Below are positions 8,382 through 16,983 of a DNA stretch of 64,000 nt, one piece after another. A program made the translations under genes and the position numbers. The stretch is taken from assembly GCF_963668475.1 (NCBI RefSeq), contig NZ_OY764544.1, positions 3,162,001-3,226,000 on the forward strand. The letters are read 5' to 3'. Under the pieces are notes generated by a model that saw only the letters and a list, made by a program, of their open reading frames with translations, was not told the origin of the DNA and made no database searches. Numbering within the stretch: the first letter of the stretch is position 1; the number at the start of each line of letters is the position of its first letter. This DNA is from an uncultured Methanospirillum sp. (lineage in GTDB: Archaea; Halobacteriota; Methanomicrobia; Methanomicrobiales; Methanospirillaceae).

Positions 8382-8783
8382 ATGGCAAAAGTGATCAACA
8401 CGAGTGGTAAGAGGAAGACGGCGATCGCCCGTGCAACTTTCAGACCCGGAAAGGGTGTTGTCAGGGTTAACTCCCTGATTATCGATGCCTTTTCCAATGA
8501 ACTTGTGCGGATGAAGATATTAGAGCCGCTCCAGCTGGTTCCGACCGCGCTTGAGGGCGTTGATGTCGCTATCAAAGTTCGCGGTGGTGGAGTTATGGGT
8601 CAGGCAGAAGCCGCCCGGACTGCACTTGCCCGTGGCATTGTCCAGTGGCACAGCGACCCCAAGATGAAGGATGTATATCTTGCATATGACCGCAGCCTGT
8701 TGGTGAACGATTCCCGTCAGAAGGAAGCTAAGAAACCACATGGTAGTGGGGCACGCGCAAAATTCCAGAAGTCATACCGGTGA
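8382..8783 (+). CDS. rps9: 30S ribosomal protein S9
   Basis: A 133-residue small-subunit protein (uS9) whose C-terminal tail reaches the P-site tRNA. NTSGKRKTAIARATFRPGKG at the start, GGGVMGQAEAARTALARGI in the middle and the end GSGARAKFQKSYR are typical. Frames upstream are open, but the GGAGG site at 8370-8374 is correctly spaced only for the ATG at 8382 and is too close to the ATG at 8376. Forty bases separate it from rpoN. Confidence 0.97.
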   Translation: MAKVINTSGKRKTAIARATFRPGKGVVRVNSLIIDAFSNELVRMKILEPLQLVPTALEGVDVAIKVRGGGVMGQAEAARTALARGIVQWHSDPKMKDVYLAYDRSLLVNDSRQKEAKKPHGSGARAKFQKSYR

Positions 8784-8823
8784 TCTTTATTACAAAGACA
8801 GCTTACATTAGTGGTGCAATCAT

Positions 8824-9012
8824 ATGATACCGGTTCGCTGTTTCACTTGTGGTAAAGTAATCTCCACTGCATATGAGGAATATAAGCGCCGCCGAGATGC
8901 TGGCGAGGATCCTAAAAAGATCCTCGACGATCTCAAAATGGATCGGTATTGTTGCCGGCGTATGTTGCTCACGCACAAGGAGATTATTGATGAACTCAAT
9001 CCTTATCAATGA
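8824..9012 (+). CDS. rpoN: DNA-directed RNA polymerase subunit N (Rpo10)
   Basis: A 62-residue zinc-binding RNA polymerase subunit, the counterpart of eukaryotic Rpb10. It begins [13 protein letters not shown] and carries a second cysteine pair in YCCRRM, giving the CX2C...CC zinc site. The stop codon (9010-9012) is followed with no spacer by the first base of tRNA-Pro. It is unrelated to bacterial sigma-54, which has the same gene symbol. Confidence 0.97.
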   Translation: MIPVRCFTCGKVISTAYEEYKRRRDAGEDPKKILDDLKMDRYCCRRMLLTHKEIIDELNPYQ

Positions 9013-9087
9013 GGGGTCGTAGGGTAGCCTGGACCATCCTAGGGCGTTCGGGACGCTCTGACCTGAGTTCAAATCTCAGCGACCCCA
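9013..9087 (+). tRNA. tRNA-Pro (CGG anticodon)
   Basis: A 75-nucleotide tRNA. The acceptor stem is GGGGTCG (9013-9019) with CGACCCC (9080-9086), discriminator A at 9087 and no encoded CCA. The anticodon stem GGGCG/CGCTC encloses TTCGGGA with anticodon CGG at 9049-9051, reading CCG. The T loop is TTCAAAT. It starts at the base after the rpoN stop, so the mature 5' end made by RNase P would coincide with the mRNA end. Confidence 0.93.
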
Positions 9088-9118
9088 TTCTTGTGTTGAC
9101 TAATTCTTGAGGATTCGG

Positions 9119-9286
9119 ATGCAGAACTATACACGCTATGAAAAGGCCCGCATTGTCGGTGCCCGGGCGTTACAGATCTCGATGGGCGCTCCCATTCTCA
9201 TCACGAGCACGACCATAGATCCGCTCTACCTCGCGATGGAGGAGTTTGACAAAGGTGTCATCCCCATCACGGTCAAGCGGAGATAA
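9119..9286 (+). CDS. rpoK: DNA-directed RNA polymerase subunit K (Rpo6, omega homologue)
   Basis: A 55-residue subunit equivalent to bacterial omega and the C-terminal half of eukaryotic Rpb6, which clamps the largest RNA polymerase subunit. The core has [19 protein letters not shown] and the end IPITVKRR, both family hallmarks. The ATG follows GAGG. It lies between tRNA-Pro and enolase in the standard archaeal order and is short enough to be missed by length cut-offs. Confidence 0.95.
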   Translation: MQNYTRYEKARIVGARALQISMGAPILITSTTIDPLYLAMEEFDKGVIPITVKRR

Positions 9287-9298
9287 GAACTGATCAGG

Positions 9299-10498
9299 AT
9301 GACCACCATACGTGCCGTTGATCTGAGAGTCATACTCGACTCCCGCGGTCGCAAAACTGTTGAAGCAGATATATCTGTAGAGAACGGATTTGGCAGAGCA
9401 GCAGCTCCGGGGGGTGCCAGTACTGGTGCCCACGAAGCAGCAGTCAAAGAAGCGACAGCGGCAGTAGGAGATGCACGCTCTCAGGTGATCCCTTACCTGC
9501 TCGGTCTGGATTCAGCCGATCAGATTGGGTTTGATGCCCTTCTGCGTGAGGTGGATGGGACTGATAACTTTGCAGGGATAGGTGCGAATGTGGCGGTCGC
9601 CCTCTCAATGGCAAACGCCAAGGCTGCTGCGGCAGCCCTGAAGATACCACTCTGGAGACATCTCGGAGGATCGTTTGTATCTTCTGCCCCCCTCCCGTTA
9701 GGGAATGTGATCGGGGGCGGAGCTCATGCAACCGGTGCTACCGAGATACAGGAGTTTCTGGTTGTTCCTACCGGATGCTCCAGCATCAGGGATGGTGTCT
9801 ATGCAAATGCACGTGCTCACGCGGTGGTGAAGGAACTCCTGCAGAAGCGGGGAATATTCTGCGGAAAGGGCGATGAAGGAGCATGGGCACCGGCAATATC
9901 AGATCAGGACGCCTTCGAGGTTGTTACTGAAGCAGTCGGCCAGGTATCTGATGAAGTCGGGTTTGCCCTGAGCACCGGTGTTGATGTGGCTGCAAGTCAG
10001 TTCCACAACCCGGGAACCGAGCTCTACGAATACAGGGGTGGCCTTGTCAGAACAGCCGAGGAGCAGATCAACTATGTTGCCGAGCTCATCGACGAGTTCG
10101 GACTTGTATATGTTGAGGATCCCCTTTATGAGGAGGACTTCGAATCTTTCGCCACCCTTACCGAGCAGATGGGAAGTGCATGCCTCATCTGCGGTGATGA
10201 TCTCTTCGTCACCAACCCTTCCCGGATAGAGAAGGGGATAGAAGAAGGTTCGGCAAATTGTGTGCTCATCAAGCCGAACCAGATCGGAACCCTGACCGAT
10301 ACTTTTGAGGCGATATCACTCGCCAGAAAGTTCGGCATGGAGACCGTTATGAGCCACCGCTCCGGGGAGACCGGGGATACTACCATCGCCCATCTGGGAT
10401 GTGCGTTCGGGTGCGTATTCATCAAGACCGGTGTTGTCGGCGGAGAACGAACAGAAAAACTGAATGAACTCATTCGGATAGAGGAGAACATGATATGA
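9299..10498 (+). CDS. eno: enolase (phosphopyruvate hydratase)
   Basis: A 399-residue enolase that interconverts 2-phosphoglycerate and phosphoenolpyruvate; in a methanogen this serves mainly gluconeogenesis. Visible features are [14 protein letters not shown] at the N terminus, the loop [11 protein letters not shown], the segment [23 protein letters not shown] with an active-site lysine, and [15 protein letters not shown]. It is somewhat shorter than most enolases (about 410-430). The stop overlaps the rps2 start as ATGA, a conserved euryarchaeal link. Confidence 0.95.
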   Translation: MTTIRAVDLRVILDSRGRKTVEADISVENGFGRAAAPGGASTGAHEAAVKEATAAVGDARSQVIPYLLGLDSADQIGFDALLREVDGTDNFAGIGANVAVALSMANAKAAAAALKIPLWRHLGGSFVSSAPLPLGNVIGGGAHATGATEIQEFLVVPTGCSSIRDGVYANARAHAVVKELLQKRGIFCGKGDEGAWAPAISDQDAFEVVTEAVGQVSDEVGFALSTGVDVAASQFHNPGTELYEYRGGLVRTAEEQINYVAELIDEFGLVYVEDPLYEEDFESFATLTEQMGSACLICGDDLFVTNPSRIEKGIEEGSANCVLIKPNQIGTLTDTFEAISLARKFGMETVMSHRSGETGDTTIAHLGCAFGCVFIKTGVVGGERTEKLNELIRIEENMI

Positions 10499-11103
10499 AC
10501 GGAAATGAGATGGAGATTGAACTGAACGAGCCCCTTGTCTCTGTTGAGGAGTACCTGGCGGCCGGTGTACACATTGGAACACAGCAGAAGAGCAGCGATA
10601 TGAAGAACTTCATCTACCGCGTCCGCGGTGATGGGCTCTACATTCTGGACATCAGGGAGACTGACGAGCGGATCAAGCTCGCAGCAAAGTTCCTTTCTCA
10701 GTATGATCCTGCCAAGGTTCTCGTTGTGACCTCCCGTCAGTACGGGCAGTTCCCGGCACGTCAGTTTGCAGAGGCAATCGGTGCATACCCGATGACCGGC
10801 CGGTACATCCCCGGTACCCTGACCAACCCGATTCTGCCTAAATATGCAGAACCTGAAGTCATTGTCGTGACCGACCCGGTCAGCGACATCCAGGTCATCA
10901 GAGAGGCACTTCAGATCGGAATCCCGGTCCTTGCACTCTGTGATACCAACAATATGACCAGCCTCGTGGACATTGTCATCCCAACCAACAACAAGGGTCG
11001 CAAGGCTCTCTCCATGATCTACTTCCTGCTCACCAAGGAATTCCTCAGACACAAGGGGTACTCAACCTCCCTGACTCCTGAAGACTTCGAGACTGATCTG
11101 TAA
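10495..11103 (+). CDS. rps2: 30S ribosomal protein S2
   Basis: A 202-residue archaeal S2 (uS2) of the small-subunit back. The motif [20 protein letters not shown] near residue 20, the segment [11 protein letters not shown] and the end region [20 protein letters not shown] are typical. Translation probably couples to enolase through the four-base overlap. A 56-base gap separates it from the MEMO gene. Confidence 0.97.
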   Translation: MNGNEMEIELNEPLVSVEEYLAAGVHIGTQQKSSDMKNFIYRVRGDGLYILDIRETDERIKLAAKFLSQYDPAKVLVVTSRQYGQFPARQFAEAIGAYPMTGRYIPGTLTNPILPKYAEPEVIVVTDPVSDIQVIREALQIGIPVLALCDTNNMTSLVDIVIPTNNKGRKALSMIYFLLTKEFLRHKGYSTSLTPEDFETDL

Positions 11104-11159
11104 ATCCGGGTACCATCAGGGCGATACCCTGATGTACTCACACGTCAACACACAGTCCC

Positions 11160-11954
11160 ATGATGATCAGGCGTTGTGGCGTGGCCGGGATGTTCTACCC
11201 GGCTGACCCGGTTCAGCTGACTCACATGCTGGACGCGTTCTTCAGGTCTGCTCGTACCGGTGGGGATGCAAAGGGAGTTGCATCCCCTCATGCCGGCTAT
11301 ATCTATTCTGGTCAGACCTCTGCCCATGCATTTAGTGCAATCAGGGAGGGATTTGACGGGACATTTATCCTGATTGGCCCCAGCCACCGTGGATTTCCAA
11401 CCTGTGTCTCCAGCATACCCTGGGATACCCCGATCGGTCCGGTCAGGACAGACACCGATCTTGTCGCCAGGATAGGGCTTCCGGTTGATGAACAGGCAAT
11501 GGCGTTCGGAAATGAGAACTCTCTTGAGGTTCAGGTTCCGTTCATCAGATACCGATTCCCTGACGCGGCGATCGTGGCTATCATGATGGGCCCTCAGACA
11601 ATGCGGGAGATCGCCATGGTGTCAGGGCATATAATCAGCGCAGTTCGTGATTATGCCAAAGATGTGCGGATTGTTGCCTCCAGTGACTTTTCGCATTATG
11701 TTGCTGCAGATAAGGCACAAAAAGACGATCTATTTGTCATTGAAGCACTGAAGGATCTGAACGTGCAGGAATTCTATAATCGAATACAACAACACAGGGT
11801 AACCGCCTGCGGGTATGGCCCGATCGGGGCAATGGTCGAGGCTCTCAGACCGCAGGGCGCCACCCGGTGCGATCTCATCTCATATACTACCAGCGGAGAG
11901 GCAAGCGGGGACTTTCAGCAGGTAGTCGGATATGCGGCACTGGCGGTGAACTGA
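11160..11954 (+). CDS. MEMO-family protein
   Basis: A 264-residue MEMO-like protein, a fold related to class III non-haem iron dioxygenases. Conserved pieces are GMFYPADP near residue 10, SPHAGYIYSGQTSAHAF near residue 43, LIGPSHRG near residue 72 and SSDFSHYV near residue 178; the histidines and aspartate are the usual metal-site candidates. Archaeal MEMO genes very often sit beside the mevalonate kinase gene, as here, but the reaction is not established. ATG codons at 11160 and 11163 are both possible starts. Confidence 0.85.
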   Translation: MMIRRCGVAGMFYPADPVQLTHMLDAFFRSARTGGDAKGVASPHAGYIYSGQTSAHAFSAIREGFDGTFILIGPSHRGFPTCVSSIPWDTPIGPVRTDTDLVARIGLPVDEQAMAFGNENSLEVQVPFIRYRFPDAAIVAIMMGPQTMREIAMVSGHIISAVRDYAKDVRIVASSDFSHYVAADKAQKDDLFVIEALKDLNVQEFYNRIQQHRVTACGYGPIGAMVEALRPQGATRCDLISYTTSGEASGDFQQVVGYAALAVN

Positions 11955-12824
11955 TTGGCAACCTGGAGTGCACCCGGGAAGGTGTTTCTCTTTGGTGAAC
12001 ACGCGGTGGTATATGGAAAACCAGGCATTGCACTTGCGATCCGTCCACGTGTTTATGTGACTGTCAGGAAGACCAGTCATGCCCACCATGCAAAATCACC
12101 GTACATTGATCAGTGTTTCAAGGAACTGAACGTGAAGGGGAGTGTCTATATAAACTCACAACTCCCCAGTTCTTCAGGACTCGGCTCATCGGCAGCTGTG
12201 ACGGTGGCAACGATGGCTGCCATCAATGATGAGTTCGGACTTGGTAAGACCCGCGATCAGATCGCTGAACAGGCATATAAGATCGAGAAGCGTGTGCAGA
12301 AAGGCAGGGCAAGCCCGACTGATACCACCGTGTCAACGTATGGCGGAATGTTCCTCATCAAAGAAGGAACCCGCAAGCGGCTGGCACCTCAGAACTATCA
12401 TCTGGTTGTCGGAAACAGCCAGGTAACGCATTCGACCGCGAGAATGGTCGAGAAGGTTGCCGATCTGAAAGGGAAGTATCCCACGATCTGCGAACCGGTA
12501 ATGGATGCTATCGAGGCACTTACGCTCGATGCAATGAAACATCTCGACGAGCCGCAATATCTCGGCCGTCTCATGGATATGAATCATGCTCTCCTCGACG
12601 TGCTCGGGGTGGGCCATCCCCAGCTCTCCAAACTGGTGCTTGCAGCCCGGGCAACCGGTGCGTATGGTGCAAAGATAACCGGGGCAGGAGGTGGTGGCTG
12701 TATGGTTGCACTGGCACCCAAGAACCTCAAGGCCCGGATCGCCGGGGCACTGGAGGTTACTGATGGACGGGCGCTTATCACCTGCCTTGACACAGAAGGA
12801 CTCCGGAAAGAAAAGGATGCGTAA
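11955..12824 (+). CDS. mvk: mevalonate kinase
   Basis: A 289-residue GHMP kinase that phosphorylates mevalonate at the start of archaeal isoprenoid synthesis. It shows SAPGKVFLFGEHAVVYGKP at the N terminus, the ATP loop PSSSGLGSSAAVTVA near residue 75 and the C-terminal GHMP motif KITGAGGGGCMVAL. The start is TTG at 11955, the base after the MEMO stop, with GGTGA (11945-11949) as ribosome binding site. The 3' end overlaps the isopentenyl phosphate kinase gene by eight bases. Confidence 0.95.
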   Translation: MATWSAPGKVFLFGEHAVVYGKPGIALAIRPRVYVTVRKTSHAHHAKSPYIDQCFKELNVKGSVYINSQLPSSSGLGSSAAVTVATMAAINDEFGLGKTRDQIAEQAYKIEKRVQKGRASPTDTTVSTYGGMFLIKEGTRKRLAPQNYHLVVGNSQVTHSTARMVEKVADLKGKYPTICEPVMDAIEALTLDAMKHLDEPQYLGRLMDMNHALLDVLGVGHPQLSKLVLAARATGAYGAKITGAGGGGCMVALAPKNLKARIAGALEVTDGRALITCLDTEGLRKEKDA

Positions 12825-13587
12825 TCGAACGATACTCAAGCTCGGCGGGAGCGTGATAACTGAGAAGTCAGCCGGCTCTGCAGGCGTTATCAGATATGAT
12901 GCCCTCGCTGCTATTGCAAAGAGCCTTGCACTGTACCCTGACATGCCACTCTTGATTGTGCATGGTGCAGGTTCATTCGGCCATCCGCAGGCGAAAGCCT
13001 ACCATATCCAGGAAGGTGTGACGAGGGAGAACCGGAAAGGCATCTTTGAGACACACCAGGCTGTCAGGGAACTCAACACCGCTGTAGTAGAAGCTCTGAG
13101 GAGCAACGGTATCGAAGCAGTTCCGATTCATCCACTCCATGGGTGCGAGGCATCTGATGGAAAACTCGTGAACCCGTTCTTCGGTCACATGGACCGGATG
13201 ATCAGCCTTGGCCTGGTTCCTGTCATTCACGGTGACGTTGTGATGGATCGTAAAAGGGGTGCCTGTATTGTTTCCGGTGATCAGCTGATCCGGGTCCTTG
13301 CAGAAGGGCTTCGAATGGACCGTGTCGGTCTCGCGACCGATGTACTGGGTCTTCTCGAGAATGATGGATCAGTTGTGAGGGAGCTGCGCCGATCAACGGC
13401 GCACCAGGTTACCATCGGCAACTCGGGTCATATTGATGTGACCGGGGGAATGGAAGGAAAGATAGCCGAACTTCTCGCTCTTGCCGATCACGGGATCAGG
13501 TCTGAGATGTTCCATATCTCGCAGTTCGAAGCGTTTCTCGCCGGGAAGGATCATGGCGGGACACGTATCCTGCCGGAGGATGCATGA
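12817..13587 (+). CDS. isopentenyl phosphate kinase
   Basis: A 256-residue amino-acid-kinase-fold enzyme that phosphorylates isopentenyl phosphate to isopentenyl diphosphate, the step that marks the archaeal branch of the mevalonate pathway. LKLGGSVITEK binds ATP and IVHGAGSFGHP holds the conserved catalytic histidine. The ATG at 12817 is chosen over earlier in-frame codons because the protein begins there with the family pattern and overlaps mvk by only eight bases. It is coupled by ATGA to the isomerase gene. Confidence 0.94.
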   Translation: MRNRTILKLGGSVITEKSAGSAGVIRYDALAAIAKSLALYPDMPLLIVHGAGSFGHPQAKAYHIQEGVTRENRKGIFETHQAVRELNTAVVEALRSNGIEAVPIHPLHGCEASDGKLVNPFFGHMDRMISLGLVPVIHGDVVMDRKRGACIVSGDQLIRVLAEGLRMDRVGLATDVLGLLENDGSVVRELRRSTAHQVTIGNSGHIDVTGGMEGKIAELLALADHGIRSEMFHISQFEAFLAGKDHGGTRILPEDA

Positions 13588-14651
13588 ACCGGAGAAAGTT
13601 CACATCCTCGCGGAAACTGGATCACCTTCGAATCTGCCTTGAAGAAGATATTGAATCAGGAAGCACCGGGTTTGAAGATATCAGGCTCGTTCACAATGCC
13701 CTACCTGATTCAGATATGGATACACTGGACCTATCGACCGATCTATTCGGACACCGGTTCGGATCCCCGCTCTTTATCTCAGCAATGACAGGCGGTCATC
13801 CTGAAACTACCAGGGTGAATGAGGTACTTGCACAGGCCGCCCAGAAATACGGCCTAGGGATAGGGGTAGGATCGCAGCGGGCGGCAATTGAAGATCAAAC
13901 TCTCGCCGAAACATTCTCGATCGTCAGGGAAACTGCCCCTGATGCATTCATTGTCGGCAATCTCGGTATCGTACAACTCAGGGATCATGGGATCGAATGG
14001 GCAGAAACCGCGGTTGAGATGATAGATGCAGACGCTCTAGCCATCCATCTGAATTTTCTCCAGGAGGCAACCCAGCCTGAAGGAGATCATGATGCAACCG
14101 GCTGCCTTGATGCACTGCGGGAATTGTGCAGGGAGTTCAAAGTCCCGGTCATTGTGAAAGAGACCGGGTGCGGGTTCTCAAAGGAGATTGCACGGCTCTG
14201 CTATGGAGCAGGTGCTTCCTGCATCGATGTTGGCGGATATGGCGGATCATCATGGGCGGCGATCGAGAGTTACAGAGCAGGGAAAGGGGAAGCAGGCGGA
14301 GATCAACGGCTCTCGGATCTCGGCCTGCTCTTTAAAGAGTGGGGCATCCCCACCGCAGTCAGCGTCACTGAGGCTGTCAGATGTGGCGGCCCGGTGATTG
14401 CCAGCGGTGGGATCAGAACCGGGATTGATATTGCAAAAGCCCTGGTTCTTGGTGCCAGCCTCGGCGGAATGGCTCTTCCCCTGCTCAAACCGGCATGCGA
14501 TGGAATAGAAGCCCTGTCAGAGACGATAGAGACGATCCAGCAGCAACTTCGGATCGCCCTCTTCCTGACCGGGCATACCCGGGTGTCAGAGATGCCCGAT
14601 ACCAGATGGTACGTTACCGGTCCGACAGCGCAACTGATACAGCAACAATAA
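13584..14651 (+). CDS. fni: type 2 isopentenyl-diphosphate delta-isomerase
   Basis: A 355-residue FMN- and NADPH-dependent isomerase converting isopentenyl to dimethylallyl diphosphate. A TIM barrel with SAMTGGHPETTRVN near residue 65, GVGSQRAA near residue 97 and IASGGIRTGIDIAKALVLGA near residue 270 matches the family. The start overlaps the kinase stop as ATGA. With mvk, ipk and the prenyl synthase it supplies precursors for archaeal ether lipids. Confidence 0.95.
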   Translation: MNRRKFTSSRKLDHLRICLEEDIESGSTGFEDIRLVHNALPDSDMDTLDLSTDLFGHRFGSPLFISAMTGGHPETTRVNEVLAQAAQKYGLGIGVGSQRAAIEDQTLAETFSIVRETAPDAFIVGNLGIVQLRDHGIEWAETAVEMIDADALAIHLNFLQEATQPEGDHDATGCLDALRELCREFKVPVIVKETGCGFSKEIARLCYGAGASCIDVGGYGGSSWAAIESYRAGKGEAGGDQRLSDLGLLFKEWGIPTAVSVTEAVRCGGPVIASGGIRTGIDIAKALVLGASLGGMALPLLKPACDGIEALSETIETIQQQLRIALFLTGHTRVSEMPDTRWYVTGPTAQLIQQQ

Positions 14652-14669
14652 TTTACAGGAGGATATAAC

Positions 14670-16007
14670 TTGGACATTGAAGTCCTTGCAGTGGGTGGCT
14701 ATAATGAATTTGGCCGAAATATGACCGCCATCCGCTGCGGCAAGGAAATAGTCATTATTGATATGGGGATCAGGCTTGACTCCCTGATGATGCACCCTGA
14801 AATCGAGATGGAGAATACTCATTCGCTCGACCTGATCGAGATGGGTGTCATCCCTGATGATACGGTGATGAACCAGATCGAAGGGACGGTCAAGGCGATC
14901 GTTCTCTCACACGGTCACCTGGATCACCTCGGGGCCGTGCCAAAACTGGCACACCGGTATAATGCCCCGATCATCGGGACACCATACACGATAGAACTCG
15001 TCAGACAACAGATCGAGGGTGAGAAGAAGTTCGGAGTAAACAACAAGCTCTACCCGCTTAAATACTCTCAGCGGTATACCATCTCAAATACGCTCTCGCT
15101 CGAGCTCGTGCGGACCCAGCACAGTATCATTGATACCGCAACAGTCGTGTTGTACACCCCGAAAGGGGCTATTGTGTATGCTCTCGACTTCAAACTTGAC
15201 AGAAACCCGGTCCTCGGCGAACCGCCGGACTTTGCAAAGTTCCGCAAGATCGGCAAAGAAGGAGTGCTCTGCCTCATCACCGAGTCCACTAACGTGAACA
15301 GGAAAGGACGGTGCCCGAGCGAGCAGCTTGCGAAGAGCATGGTCCGTGATGTGATGACAAGCTACGAGGATGACAAGAACGCCCTCATTGTCAGCACCTT
15401 CGCATCCCATATCGCGAGGGTCAAGACCATCGCTGAGTGTGCCCATGAGATCGGAAGGAAACCCCTGCTCCTTGGCAGGTCAATGGAACGCTACTGCAGC
15501 ACTGCAGAACAGATGAAGTACGTTCGGTTCCCTGACACCACCAGCATCTTTGGCAACCGCAGGGTTGTGGAGCGGACACTTCGCCGGGTCATCAAGGGTC
15601 CAAGGGATGAGTATGTGCCGATCGTGACCGGTCACCAGGGTGAACCCGGTTCTATCCTGACCAGGATAGCACAGAAGGACACCCCGTACCGGATCGAGAA
15701 GGGTGATAAGATCATGATCAGTGCCCAGCTGATTCCGAATGATATGAACCGTGCCCAGCGGTACCGAATGTTTACGATGCTCAGTCAGCAGGGTGGCCGC
15801 ATCTTTGACGACCTTCACGTATCAGGGCATGCATATTGTGAGGATCATTACGAGTTCCTTACCATGCTTAACCCTCAGTTCGTTATCGCTGCACACGGAG
15901 GCGTGAATCTTACCTCCGAGTACCTGAATCTCGCCACTGATTGTGGGTACACCTTAAACAAAGACTTCTTCCTGATGGCAAACGGCCAGCGGCAGAGACT
16001 GGCCTGA
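14670..16007 (+). CDS. rnj: ribonuclease J
   Basis: A 445-residue metallo-beta-lactamase/beta-CASP RNase, the euryarchaeal RNase J type with 5'-to-3' exonuclease activity. The zinc site is LSHGHLDHLGAVPK, followed later by ALDFK, and the C-terminal HVSGHA and AAHGG are beta-CASP motifs. The start is TTG at 14670 after GGAGG, giving MDIEVLAVGGYNEFG. It lies inside the isoprenoid cluster between fni and the prenyl synthase, a conserved archaeal arrangement with no obvious biochemical link. Confidence 0.93.
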   Translation: MDIEVLAVGGYNEFGRNMTAIRCGKEIVIIDMGIRLDSLMMHPEIEMENTHSLDLIEMGVIPDDTVMNQIEGTVKAIVLSHGHLDHLGAVPKLAHRYNAPIIGTPYTIELVRQQIEGEKKFGVNNKLYPLKYSQRYTISNTLSLELVRTQHSIIDTATVVLYTPKGAIVYALDFKLDRNPVLGEPPDFAKFRKIGKEGVLCLITESTNVNRKGRCPSEQLAKSMVRDVMTSYEDDKNALIVSTFASHIARVKTIAECAHEIGRKPLLLGRSMERYCSTAEQMKYVRFPDTTSIFGNRRVVERTLRRVIKGPRDEYVPIVTGHQGEPGSILTRIAQKDTPYRIEKGDKIMISAQLIPNDMNRAQRYRMFTMLSQQGGRIFDDLHVSGHAYCEDHYEFLTMLNPQFVIAAHGGVNLTSEYLNLATDCGYTLNKDFFLMANGQRQRLA

Positions 16008-16019
16008 ACGGTGAAACTT

Positions 16020-16982
16020 ATGGATCTGGAGACGTATCTGCGAAAAACTGCAACCGAGGTCAACACACTGCTTGACCAATACTACGGCAATCCCGGAACC
16101 GAATTATCAAAGGCATCAAACCACCTGCTCTTTGCAGGTGGAAAACGGCTGCGGCCTGCGCTCTTCAAACTGGCAGCAGACACCATCCGCTCCGGCAGCT
16201 CTGCAGGAATCCTTCCTGCAGGGCTGGCTCTTGAAGTTACCCACAACTTCACGCTCATCCATGATGACATCATGGACGGGGATGCAACCCGCAGGGGAAA
16301 GCCAACGGTCCATACCATATGGGGAGAACCTGCAGCTATCCTTGCCGGAGATGTGCTCTTTGCACGTTCGTTCTGTCTTGTTGCCGATGCTATAGCTCCT
16401 GATGCTGCAAAAGTTGAAGCGTCTGCACTTCTTGCAAAGACATGTGTCGAGATCTGCGAGGGACAGCAACTTGACATGACCTTTGAGACAAGACAGGATG
16501 TGACCCGGGATGAGTACCTTGATATGGTCACCAAGAAGACCGGTGTGCTCTATGGAGCAGCAGCGGCAATGGGAGCGTTGCTCGCCGGTGCATCAAAGCC
16601 GCAGGTTGATGCTCTCTATACATACGGATGCAGCATCGGTGCAGCGTTTCAGATCCAGGACGATATCATCGATCTGATGGCTCCTCCCGAGCAGTCAGGA
16701 AAGGACCAGGCATCGGATATCAGGGAAGGAAAGCAGACGATCATCGCTATAACAGCCCGTGAGAAGGGGGTTGACCTCTCCCCGTACCGCAGGAAACTTG
16801 ACCCTGCTGAGATCAATTCACTCATTGCTCTTCTCCAGGAGAAGGGTGTTATCGCAGAAGTTCAGGAGACAGCCGACTCAATGGTCCGTGACGCCATCAA
16901 TGGACTCTCGGTACTTCGTGACTGTCCAGAACGCCAACTCCTCTCCGACCTTGCCTACTTCTTTGTCCAGCGGGGGTACTGA
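16020..16982 (+). CDS. idsA: trans-polyprenyl diphosphate synthase (GGPP/FPP synthase)
   Basis: A 320-residue all-helical prenyltransferase that condenses isopentenyl diphosphate onto allylic primers to make C15-C20 chains for lipid tails. The first aspartate-rich motif is DDIMDGD near residue 85, the second is DDIID near residue 220, and AGGKRLRPAL binds the diphosphate. A GTG at 16011 lies in frame, but the GGTGA that includes it (16010-16014) is better read as the ribosome binding site for the ATG at 16020. Chain length cannot be fixed from the sequence alone. Confidence 0.93.
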   Translation: MDLETYLRKTATEVNTLLDQYYGNPGTELSKASNHLLFAGGKRLRPALFKLAADTIRSGSSAGILPAGLALEVTHNFTLIHDDIMDGDATRRGKPTVHTIWGEPAAILAGDVLFARSFCLVADAIAPDAAKVEASALLAKTCVEICEGQQLDMTFETRQDVTRDEYLDMVTKKTGVLYGAAAAMGALLAGASKPQVDALYTYGCSIGAAFQIQDDIIDLMAPPEQSGKDQASDIREGKQTIIAITAREKGVDLSPYRRKLDPAEINSLIALLQEKGVIAEVQETADSMVRDAINGLSVLRDCPERQLLSDLAYFFVQRGY

Positions 16983-16983
16983 A

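Noticed and set aside
10126..11052. A 308-codon minus-strand frame across the end of eno and most of rps2
   Set aside because: It is antisense to two well-supported, overlapping housekeeping genes and matches no family; long antisense frames are common with this codon usage.
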